This document shows, piece after piece, positions 24,570 to 35,388 of a stretch of DNA of 64,000 nt. The stretch covers positions 8,432,001-8,496,000 of the forward strand of contig JAMPIQ010000001.1 in the NCBI GenBank assembly GCA_024699855.1. Direction: 5' to 3'. Within the stretch, counting starts at the first letter, position 1. The number at the start of each line of letters is the position of its first letter. The DNA comes from Aphelenchoides besseyi. Lineage: Eukaryota > Nematoda > Chromadorea > Rhabditida > Aphelenchoididae. The translations under genes were made by a program, and so were the position numbers. The notes under the pieces are model-generated. The model had not been told where the DNA came from. It saw nothing but the letters and a program-made list of their open reading frames with translations, and did not search any database.

Positions 24570-27181
24570 TTAATCTAAGAATGCGAATCGATGTAAATCC
24601 ATAGTCTCATCTTTCCGCAAATACTGAAGGCTTATTGTCTGTCCAATCTAAACAACATTATAGAGTGTATTCAAAACTAAAATTACCTGGAATTTTGATG
24701 TATCTATTAGCTCTTGAGTAATTACATCTTGAACTGCTATTATCAGTGGACCTTGAAGAATGGGAATCTGAACTGTCAGTCCACGTTTTCCAGCACTTAA
24801 AACCTTCACGTCGCGAAACATGACGCCCCATTTAAACTTTTCTTTTATCAAAACTCGGTCTTCGTCACTAAACGTCCGAATGTAATTGTTCGTACGGACT
24901 AAACTAACCTAGAAATCACTTGATAAGACGTAGATTCGATCATTTTTCGCGCTGTTTCCAACTCCTGAGTTGTTCTAGCGTAGATAACGATGTTCCCATT
25001 GCTCCCAATAAGCTGAAAATAAACTTTCGCTAAGTAGATTATCTGGATGTACCTTTGCTCCAGTTTTCGTTGAGATTGACTCTATCAATTCACTACCCGG
25101 TTCAAAAATCGCTTTCTGTTGAATTTCATTTAACTTCAGAAGTTCAGTTAATGGCGCATTTGGCTTGAGAAAAGATCTTGGCGCCGAAATAACTTTATTT
25201 GTAATACCAAGCACGTGATCGAGGCCTGTTCTTCCCTTCTCCAAACATGTTCGTAAAAGATCGACGGGTAGACCGGGAATCGAAACGTCCAACTGCATTC
25301 CAATAAATCCATTTGTTGTTCCTGCTATTTTCAAATCCATGTCACCAACATAATCCTAAAAGCGATGTTCATCACAACAACGTTATGAAAGGTTTTACTT
25401 CTAAACCCATCAAATCAGTTAAGATCAATGGGCCTTGGCTCTTCAAGTTCTCCTCCTCGTCGTATAGACCCATAGCTATTCCGGCGGCTGGAGAAATCAA
25501 CGGGATTCCGGCGTCAAGCATTGCCATTGATCCTCCTGTTATTGATGCCATTGAAGTCGAACCGTTTGATTCAAGAACCTAAAAACAACACTACGTAATC
25601 AAGCAAATCTCAATTACTAGACAGTCCAGACGAACATCGTAATCAGTGAAATTATCCGGCATAACTCTTCTCAACACTTTATCTACTAAAATTGCATGTC
25701 CCACTGAACGTCGCTGCATTTTCGTTGTGCTTTCGTCGATTCCGTTGACTGCAAAAGATGGAAACTCGTAGTAACACGTAAAATTTTGCTTTCGATCAAT
25801 TCGAAGGCACTTGGCAATTTCATCCGGGAGTTTTTTTGGGTTATAAAAGTCATATGTCACTGTACTCAACACCTAAAATTTTATGTTTGCAATTTTCGTC
25901 AATTGAATACCTGAGATTGTCCACGTTGAAACAATGAAGACCCATGGAGTTTCGGAAAAACTTCAATTTTTGCTTCGATTGGACGAACTTCGTCGATTGA
26001 ACGGCCATCTGGTCGTTTACCTTTTTCACGACTAACTTTCCGAACCAACTGCGCAAGGGCGTGAAAAAATCCAGCGTTGAATAGACTTAAACTGTACGAG
26101 GACTGAAGATGTCGTTTGTATATCAGTTTTCGTAGACGATTTAATCCTTCGTCTCGCGCTAGCTTATCCAAACTGTTGTCATTCAAAATATACTCCAATT
26201 TACTCGCACAAAACTCCAGAACTTTGGTCGTGACTTCTTGAGTACGAGAGACATCAACGTTTGTCTATAAACCACAAGCTTATGAACTAATCAGTAACTC
26301 ACAAGTATTTTTCGTTTCCCCGCTGTTTCTTGAAGTCGTTCGATCCCACAAATAATCTTATGAACTTCATTCAACCCCTCATGAACGCTGCAGTTAACTA
26401 GTGTATTGCAGACATTTCTTTTGTTACCTTTCCATAAATGTGTCCAAATCGATTTCTCGTCCGTCCATTTCAATCATGACCAGTTTACGTTCTCGAGTTC
26501 CACTCAACACCATGCTCATTGTACTGTTTGCTAGTTGCCCATATGGTGGGTTCAATGTAATCTAAACTATCGGTTTAAATCAACTACGAGTATAAACTTT
26601 TCCGTCGATTATTGCAACTCGACAGGCACCAAAATTTGCAATCAATGGAACTGAGGAAAGTGCCAGCGCCGCGGAAGTGGCATTCAATCCCAACATGTGT
26701 AAATCCGTGTCTTCGCTTTCGACCAGCGGCCGACAAACAATGTTGATTGTCGAGGGATATTGTTTGTGGATTAACGGACGTATAGACCGATCGATCATTC
26801 GAGAGCGAACAATGTCTCCATCGTTTTGCATGAACTCGGCTCGTAGTGTGTTTGTCGGAATCTGTGCGAGCGAACTTGTGGATGGAAGGAAATCAACGAT
26901 CATTCGTAGAGAAGGATCTTCGTCGATTCTGGAGACAACCGTTGCCAACACCTAAACCACGATAATACACACGTTCAAACACTTCAACTTACAGTTGAAT
27001 CCTCAAACGTTGCCGTGACTGATCCACTACACATTCGAGCTAAATGACCGGTCATCAACTTCAAACGTCCATTCGAAAGATCCACTATTTCTTCCACCGT
27101 GTTTCCCGTCCATTTTTCAAAGACCGTTGAGTAGCAACGTCGACGGGCAGCTCTTGATCGTAAACAGAGTTTGCGTAACAT
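24570..27181 (-). CDS. pnpt-1: polyribonucleotide nucleotidyltransferase, mitochondrial (PNPase)
   Basis: 3'-5' phosphorolytic exoribonuclease of mitochondria. The N-terminus ([19 protein letters not shown]) is basic and amphipathic, as expected for a mitochondrial presequence. First RNase PH core: [17 protein letters not shown] and PTNTLRAEF...[12 protein letters not shown]. Second core: [25 protein letters not shown] and the active-site region [23 protein letters not shown]. The KH region is divergent ([10 protein letters not shown] where GPGG is usual) and is followed by an S1 domain ending [14 protein letters not shown]. Stop is TAA at 24570-24572 after a last exon joined through a 42-nt intron. 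One intron near 26.56-26.60 kb is only 36 nt. About 12 exons. The start is the first ATG giving the presequence; a longer frame upstream has no ATG. Confidence 0.93.
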
Positions 27182-28106
27182 CCGACTCGAAAACACAAAC
27201 TCGTTTAACACAATCGATTTGGCCAAAAATAAAACACGACATTTAACTCTTTTGGATCGAATCGACAACAACAAAGACAACCAGTTTTTATGTGATAGAA
27301 CAAGTACCAGCAGTTACAATTGAAAACATGAGATAAAATAATTGACATACGAAATTGTCTTTCGATATCTAAACTTTCACTTAAGTGTCTTCAATGGATT
27401 CATAAAGTCAATAAAATCTAAAACAAAAATGTTCAATGTGCTTGTTGAAAGACCTACTATTGTAAAAGTTCTTGTGCAGAAGCGGTGGTTCGTTCTTCTC
27501 CATTTTCATAGCGGGAAAAGAAATCTAAAACTTAACAGTTGAAAACAAATCATCGAGTTACCTCGTCGTCGTGTCCGAAGAGCACGGGCAATCGAGTCGT
27601 CAGATACGAACTTTCAAAATTCTCCTCGTTTACAATTTTCATTTCGTCGAACTTCTGATTCACGGACTTGTCCTTTTCCGCGTGCGGCATATCTAATCCA
27701 AGCAACTGAAGGGTTTTGTAGCTGAAATTGAAATGCCAAGAGAATCCAGTGAACGGTTCTGTTACGACCGTTTGAGTCAAAATGCCAACATTCAATCAAT
27801 AGCTTGTGAGTGAAAACTGATAGAAAATGGACATTAAAGTCGACTATGTGGTCATATACAAAACAGAAACCTAAAGAAAAGGTATCTCCGAAGATTTCTC
27901 TACGCAAATTCAAAGCGCGCAATTTGAAATCACTTTTAGTGACCTCAATTGACATATTAACCTCCAGAGCTCAAAATGCTTTTGTATCCAGGGGCATTCA
28001 ACGTAATCTAAGCGCTTTTCGGCGCATTTTTCACTTATGTTTGTGTTATTTTTATCGTGTGTTTAAGGGAAGAAAACAACTTGAGACGTTTAGATTGTTG
28101 TTTAAG
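27182..28106. other. intergenic with weak minus-strand coding signal
   Basis: A minus-strand ATG at 27955 opens a 113-codon frame, and further pieces at 27.79-27.55 kb (YKTLQLLGLDMPHAEKD) and 27.55-27.48 kb (DFFSRYENGEERTT) can be linked by GT/AG introns. The last pieces faintly recall the N-terminal region of anoctamins, but no membrane domain follows and the frame closes. It may be a fragment or chance. The right end holds the promoter of the RS-rich gene. Confidence 0.25.
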
Positions 28107-31100
28107 ATGTATCGTCGCGGAAATGACTCGCGAAGTCCTAAACGATACTTTTCGGCCAAAAACAACTATCCAGACGCTCAACGACCATCATTAGTGAGTT
28201 CGTTTTCCGTATAAACTTCTATCTTCTTGTTTTTAGCGTTATTCCACCTCACCGTCGCCCGATCGTAACAGACGTTTGAGTCCGAATCAAAGGTACGGGA
28301 ATCGGGATGATCGTCCAAGACAAAATAGTTGGCAACATCATTTGAATACACCACCAGCTCGCGACAACTTAGACGACTATCGACCACCTCGAGAGTTTTA
28401 CGGTTCACGAAGATCTCTACAACGTTACGAGCGTTCTCCGACGTTCAGTTTGGAACGAGAAAGAACACGGAGCCCATCGATTTCACCACGACGTTACCCA
28501 CGAAACCGATATTTACGGTCAGTTTCCATTTAGTTTTTCAGTCATTGTTTAGACTCATTACGGATACAATTTGAACAAAACTAAGTGGATTTTAGTTCAC
28601 CACCGTCATCTAATCGACATCACCGATCGAGCCAAAGTCCAGCTAACAATTCATGGCATCAAACTGTCGATCCTCGTCCATCATCGACTGTATACCGTAA
28701 AAATCGCGAGTCATTTCGACCGCAAAACGACTTGTCATCGCCAAGACCTACGGATTTCATTAGAGACAATCGAAACAGATCGTTGAGCGGTTCACCGATG
28801 GACATTTCTTCCAATGGTAGTGGACGTCATTCGCCGTTTCGCAACACTTTTAAACCCGTGGGCACCAACAAAAAAGAAACGAAAAGCAAAGCGTCAAAGA
28901 ATACGACTCACGACGATTGTCCAGAAATCGTTGAACTCGACGCCAAAGGTCGCAGAGGTCGAAATGTCCACAACGATTCCAACAACTCGGGAACCAAACG
29001 TCAAAGTCGATGGGACGACGAACAAACTGTTCATCAAACACTCAACCCAAAGGAATTGCTTATTCGTCAAGGTTCTCTACAAACCTTATTTTCGTTTGTT
29101 ATTTTCGTTTTGTTTAGGTGTTGCGAATCCGGACGAAGCGCTCGAAAACATTGCGAATTTGCCAACATTTGATTCAAAGTCCGTTCTTTTGTTTTCATGT
29201 TTGATCTCATGTTTTAGATTCAAAACAGCGTCTGTTAATGATAACTCCGTTCAGAAACAACTTCAGATGTTGGCTAACCAGGAACGTTTAGAGACTTTGA
29301 AGAAGAACTTGCCGGCTGGAACGGGGCTTCCCACTTCCATTGCGTTTAGTGCCATCAGAAAACCAAAAGTTACACCGTCAAAAGCAGTTACAACCGAAAA
29401 TTCGGAATTGAATCAACCAGTGCTAATTGCTTCTTCAATTTCAACCGCTTCAACTTCAATCTCAGCAACTCAGATTGTTTTACCGTCGCTAACGGGAGTT
29501 CAACTACCGATTTACAACGTTCCTCCGCCGAACTTACCAAACGAAATGATCGCGCCGTCGTCCGTGTCTGGAATACAAACATCGCCTAATGACCAACCAG
29601 CCAACCCTTTTATCGCAGCAAACACGTTGCCACCCGGCTCGTTGCAACAACCGCCGATTGGCAGCTCGATGATTTCTCCTCCGTTCACCAATTTTCCACC
29701 TCCAATGTTAAATCAACCTCCGCCAATGCGTCCGGAAATACAATTAGATCCAACAGAACGACTATTCAAGGCTCGTGCAGATCTTTATCGCCGGGATTTA
29801 AGCAAAATTCAAACAATTCCCCAACTTATGGAATACAGTAAGTTCGTTTTTAGCCACCTTACACAAATCGACTTCTTAGTGTGGAACCAAGGTTTTGATT
29901 CGATTCCACGCGAAGATCCTGTATTACTCTTTAACGAGATTATCAAGAAAAAACAGGGTGTTATTGGCGTCTCAGCTTTGTATCAGATTATTTGCTACGG
30001 ACATCCCGAACTTGAAAGCTACTACTGTTCTCAATGTAATCACTGGACAACGGTTTCTGAAATGTTCTCTCATCTGACGGCACCGATGCATCGAATGAAT
30101 TATCTAGTAAGTTCTCTTTCGTTCTGCCATCACTTCCGAACTCTCACCTTAATATATCGCTCGACATGTTACAATGACTCTTCGTTAATCTTCAACCGGA
30201 ATTTTTGCAAAAACTTTGTTTACTAAAGAGCGCGGATCGTTTATGACTGCGACGTTGACTTATAAAGACCCGTAGAAAAGTTTTGATTGATACCAAAAAG
30301 ATATGTATGGTGAATCCACTTGTCTTCAGAGATCTTCACTTTACAGTCTTATTTTTGACATGTTTTTGATTTAGTTACGCAACTACAAAGTATTTCATCA
30401 GAAAGCTGAGAGTATCACGGATGTGAACGATCGTGATCGATTTCTCAATTTGGTTTGTCACAAAGTTTCTGCAATCGAGGGTTCTGGTAGCTGCGTCAAT
30501 CGAATGCGTTGTATTCTGAACATCGATGTAATTAGACAGGTTTGGCCAGACTACAATCTGTTCGTTGACAACTCCTGGAAAGTAATAGGTTTGTTTGCAG
30601 TCATTAATTCCACTTATCTTCAGTTTCAGACGATTTCGACTTTTCGCAGCTTAATCTCGTCTCTCAAGCTGACGAGCAATCTTTTCGTTCTTCAGAACAA
30701 TCAAGCAATTTAAGTCCTCTCCGACAAACTGAAATAAACTCCACCAACAACTCTTTCACGACTCGAGAACTGCACAGCATCAGTTCAGATCACAGCGATC
30801 GGAATCGTCGCCGATCAAAAGAACGATCCTCAAAGGATTCGCGTCATCGTAAAAGAGAGTAAGCCTTTAATTTAATTCTCGTGTTATTTGCTTCCATTTA
30901 GACGCTCTGATAATCGATCTTCTGATACACGTCTTTCAAAATCTAAAAGTCAAAAACGTAAAATTTCTCGTCGATCACGCTCCAGAACTCCGGTCGAACG
31001 CGAGCGAAAAAGCGAGAGAAAAGGTTGGAGTAAGAAAACTGCGGAGTCCATCGAGAAAGTTGTCAAGAAGAACGTCAAAGGGCCTTCAACTTTATCGACT

Positions 31101-32161
31101 TCTGAAGATGTCAATTCGCCGGCTCAGACACCGACAAAACGCCGTGAAGTTATTGTGGAGAATGAGAAAATGAGTCAATTACGAAAGGCACTTGGAGTGG
31201 TTGCTGAACTGGAAAATCTACACAGCAAAGAAGGATATATCGTGCGACATACGGTCTACGATATTGCTCAAGATATGGGAATGGACGATGACGCCGTTAG
31301 CAAAAGTCATGTGATTCAAAATGCTTTGGCCCAACTCAACGTTGTCGATGAGGCACCGAAGAACAACAACTTACCGCAACTCAACACCGAACTGACAGCT
31401 AAGAACTTGGAAGCCTTCGGCCTGTCGATCAGTGGCGTCCAACAATTGCTCTCGAAATTAAACAATGCAACGTCGAATTTAGGTTCTCAGGATGAATTGA
31501 ATTCACCGATCTCTCATCCATCTTCTTCAATTATTCAGCTTCAAAAATCAATTAGAGATGTTGAACTTCAAATGATCGATCCTCAAAACGCATTCAATTT
31601 GTCGTTTTTCCAAAAGCGACATGCCGATTTGAACGCCCAATTGCAAATTGCATTGAACTACGAACGACAAACCTCAGTTGCATCGAATGTCAACTACGTG
31701 ACTCCCAACAACTGGACGACGAATCAAGCTGCCATTTCACCAACAAACAATCAACCGACAGCTTCTCACTTTTTTCAACGTCAACAATCCGTACCAGATA
31801 GTTAGTTTTGAATTTGTGCTTTTCCATGTTTGACTTTAGATTTATCAAAATTCGATCCACAAAAGATCGAAATAGCGTGGACAAAGTATTTTTTGCTTAG
31901 TCCAGAAGAGATCGACGCTCCGATTTCTTCGAGTTATTCTGAGGTTCGGTTTTCAATATGATGCTATTGACAGTACTTTTCTTTGAATTTTGCGTGTCGT
32001 TGAGTATTCCGCATTTATTTCAGAGAGAATACGACCAATACTACGGAGTTGGTACGTTCAGAGCTTTTGAACAGGCCCGACAACGAGCAGCTCAGAACGC
32101 GAAAAAACAACTTCAAAATGATGTCAATCCATACGCTAAGGGATACTACGAGAAGTTCTAA
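28107..32161 (+). CDS. RS-rich nuclear protein with matrin/U1-type zinc finger
   Basis: Large gene (roughly 1,000 aa) with an Arg/Ser-rich N-terminus (MYRRGNDSRSPKR, many RS/SP dipeptides), a Pro-rich central segment (PPPNLPNEM, FPPPMLNQPPPM), then a conserved block. That block reads DPTERLFKARADLYRRDLSK, a Cys2-His2 finger YYCSQCNHWTTVSEMFSHLT followed by HRMNYLLRNYKVFHQ, then another basic RS stretch, an alpha-helical segment and an acidic C-terminus ending NPYAKGYYEKF. The finger spacing (CxxC...HxxxxxH) is of matrin/U1 type, seen in splicing and RNA-binding proteins. The RS composition suggests a nuclear speckle role; this is inference and I cannot assign an orthologue. About nine exons; the intron after MNYL (30.11-30.37 kb) is longer than the rest. 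Start is the ATG before the RS region. Confidence 0.75.
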
Positions 32162-32419
32162 TTCACGATGCTCATGATTGTTGGATAGCTGGTTAACTTA
32201 CCTCTTATTCTGTTTATGACTAACTGATTTGTTAACCCCGTTTAATAAAGTGTTTATTCAATTAACACAAGACAAGGAAACTCGTGTAACTGATAAATTC
32301 AAACAGAATATAACGAGGAATATTAGGCCGAATATCAAAAGCTTAACGTATAAAAACACAGAACTACAAATGTTTTGAGCTTAAAAAAGTTGGAATAAGG
32401 GAAGTACAGAAGAATCCGC
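32162..32419. other. convergent 3' UTRs
   Basis: Short AT-rich interval between the RS-rich gene (+) and the LAMP gene (-). It carries an aataaag signal near 32.24 kb for the plus-strand gene. Confidence 0.45.
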
Positions 32420-33481
32420 TTAAACAGATGCGTAGCCTGAAAGACAAAGTTGTTGGAATGAATTGATAGAAGTAAAATCTACCTGCTCTTTTAGCACGAG
32501 CGCGGCCGATTAAATAAGCGACAAGAACTAAAATAAAACGATTATTTCAATAGGTTTTCAACGGCAATGTAAACAGAAATCCACAAACGACTTACCAATG
32601 ATTACAAGGCCCACCAAACACGCACCAACGATAATGGGAACTAATTCAGAAGTCTTCGCGTCAGCAGCACATTGTTCAAAGACTAGAAAACAAACGATTC
32701 GCATAAACGAGGCATGAACGGCGACTTACCTTGTCCAGCAGGGAAAGAAGCATTGGACAAGTGAGTGAATGCAAGAACACGAACGTTTTGGAAGTACAAA
32801 GTCGAGTCATTGGTCAAAGTAAATTTGCTCGAACCACAAGTATAACCGTTAGTATCGCCAGCAACTTCCCAGTCGTCTCCTTTGTTAACCAAAGTGTAGG
32901 TTTCATCAATCACTAAATTCATAGATTTACACAAAATTTCATTCACTTACATGAAGAATTCAATTCAGGAGGGAAATTGGCAAACAAAGTGATGTTCTCA
33001 ACCTAAGAAAACAACATAGAAACAAGACACCGTTGAAATTTTATACCTTGAAACCTTTGCCATCGTGATCAGAGACAAACAAGATGTTCATGTCCCACGT
33101 TGGATTCTCAGCCAAATCGTCAACTTTAAACGAAAATTTCAACGATTCGGCGGTCGTATTCGCTTTGTAAATGTAATAGCAAGTGCCGGATTGGTTGACG
33201 ATTTCGCTGACAGTAAACGAAAAGGATTTGGTTTGATTCTAAATTCAAATTGTTTGCTCATCTCATTTGTTGTTGTGCTCTTACAGCTTTGGTTTGATAG
33301 TTGACAGATCCGGTCATGTTTCCATCGAAGATAATGCAGTAGTAGTTGTCGCTCTTAACCGCTGCATGGAACGATTGAACGGCAGCTAAAAGCGAGAATT
33401 CGATGAGATATTCTCAGTCGATTGAAACTCACCGAAACCAATGAAGAGAGTGCAAATCGCCAAAATATTCGACTTGAACAT
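32420..33481 (-). CDS. lmp-1: lysosome-associated membrane glycoprotein (LAMP)
   Basis: Type I lysosomal membrane protein. Signal peptide MFKSNILAICTLFIGF (ATG at 33481), a luminal domain with paired cysteines (YYCIIF, SGTCYYIY, SSCNEILC, GYTCGSS) and several N-glycosylation sites (NMT, NTT, NIT, NSS, NDS, NAS), then one TM segment (VPIIVGACLVGLVIIVLVAYLIG) and a short basic tail RARAKRAGYASV. The C-terminal GYASV fits the Gly-Tyr-x-x-hydrophobic lysosomal sorting signal. Arrangement and size (about 260 aa) fit a single-LAMP-domain nematode LMP-1. Six exons with introns of about 40-50 nt. The glycines before the tyrosine are encoded across the last splice junction. Confidence 0.88.
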
Positions 33482-34311
33482 CTTTCTGGAAACGCAAAGA
33501 TTACTTGAAAACATGAAACAGAACTTTATAATCCACGACACAATTGAAATAAACAGAACAAACGGTTTTAAACAAAAGCAGAAGCTTTTTTGCTGATTCA
33601 TCATTTCAATCCACTGAATGTAAAAACAAATTTGAAAGCAATTAGCTTCTTTCAGTATTTCAAAACTAATCTCGGATGAATCAGAAAGCGGCATCCTACG
33701 ACAAACCACTTTCTTAGCAATCGATTTGCGGCCCGAACACTTCGACCCTCAGCGAACCGATCGCTACAAAGTCAGCATAAATCAAAGGAGTTCAAGGTCT
33801 GCGTGGAATGGATAAAGATAAGAAGAGCCGCGTGATTAGACTTTGAACTCACATGCACATGCTCGTGTTATTCAAGAGAAATCAGTCGACTGATTGAATT
33901 AGGCAAAATCGAAAGCAATCGGTTTTTATCGACGACCATCGATTTTGAAACGAAGACGCCAATGTGCAGTGGCTGACTGATAACATCAGCACAAAAGTCA
34001 CAATCAGAAATGAGAGCTAGATTGTCTGGCAACTTGGACTATCGGATATTAGCAACAAATGGTATTTGAGGAACCTGAACCGAAATAACAAATTTCGGGG
34101 ATAAGATTGAAAGGATCATGAAAAGCAATCAACCATCTTGTTTACAACGAGTAACATCCAAACTTTTTGCTGTGAGTTGTTAGGTCGATGAAAATCAATT
34201 CACCAATTACTTCGACTCGGCAGCAGGATTGTTACAAACCGTTAATTACACATTTTTATTTTGACAACATGAAATTTCGTTAACAACTTTGGCTCGAATT
34301 TGTGACAGTAA
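33482..34311. other. divergent intergenic, no gene seen
   Basis: About 830 bp between the LAMP gene (-) and IBA57 (+), holding both promoters. A 107-codon minus-strand frame at 33.39-33.71 kb merely overlaps the LAMP 5' region. Confidence 0.4.
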
Positions 34312-35185
34312 ATGTCGAGAGTTATTTGGTTGTCAACCCGACGATTAATTCGAGTCGGTGGTGTCGAAGCGGGACCGTTTCTTCAAGGACTCTTAACGAA
34401 CGATATCAAGTAAGTTTGGATCTTCATTTTGTTCTTTTACTCTTATTTTGTAGTTTAGTCAAGCCGAGTTCTGCCCTCTACTCTTTCATTCTGAACGTCA
34501 AAGGACGTGTGGTGCACGATCTTCTCGTTTACAATCCCAATTGCAATGAGTATTGGCTGGAAGTGGATCGGCAATCGTTTGCAGGCTTGGAACGAATGTT
34601 GAAAGTTTATCGGTTAAGAAGAAAAGTCGATATTGAGTCGCTGAAATCAGTGGGAGTTGGCTTCTCAGTTTCCGAACAAAAGAACTCGATTCCCGATCCA
34701 CGCGTCAGCGAATTTGGTTTTCGAGTATTTGGAGAAGTGGCAGACAAACATCAAATAGTCGAAGACGAGTATCTAGAACGCCGAATGGAATGGGGAATTG
34801 CCGAAGGTCAAGAAGAACTGTTCGATCAGATTCCACTGAATGCAAATGGAGATCTTTTGAACGGAATCAGTTTTGACAAAGGTAAATTGTTTAGTTCAAA
34901 ATTGAGTTGTTCATTCTTCCAGGTTGTTATGTCGGTCAAGAACTGATTGCTAGAACTCATCATACGGGAGTTGTTCGTCGTCGAATTGTGCCGTTTAAAT
35001 GCGGACACCAAGTGAACGGATTTATTGTTGACTCAAATGGCAAGAAACAAGGACGCGTACTGAAATCAACCAACACCAACGGAATCGGCTTAATGGCCGT
35101 TTCATCTATTGGATCTCAATTGTTTGTCAACGACGAGCCAATTCAAACGTTTCGACCAAAATGGTGGCCCGAGGAAGTTAGATAG
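34312..35185 (+). CDS. iba57: IBA57-like mitochondrial Fe-S assembly factor
   Basis: Tetrahydrofolate-binding CAF17/IBA57 protein of the GcvT superfamily, acting with ISCA proteins to build mitochondrial [4Fe-4S] clusters. Three exons give about 270 aa. The N-terminus [17 protein letters not shown] can serve as a presequence and runs into the domain start [12 protein letters not shown]. The central part has [21 protein letters not shown] and [10 protein letters not shown]. The family signature, [17 protein letters not shown], spans the second intron (junction at about 34.88-34.92 kb). Stop TAG at 35183. The start is the ATG at 34312; a longer frame without ATG lies upstream. About 200 bp separates it from the DOCK gene on the same strand, with an aataaac signal near 35.24 kb, so they could be co-transcribed but need not be. 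Confidence 0.93.
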
Positions 35186-35388
35186 TTTTTGATTAATTTT
35201 ATGGTGTAAATACACTAGTTAGGCTCTAGGATTTGCTTAATAAACGAATTATTTTCTCTTGAGTCGTTGCATAATTTCGGTTTAATGGCCACTTGTATTT
35301 TGAAGGTGGAGTTGGCGATTTCGATTACCACTCTCTTACATTACAGAGCGACAAAGATGCTTTGCAATTAATCGGACATAAGCTCGTT

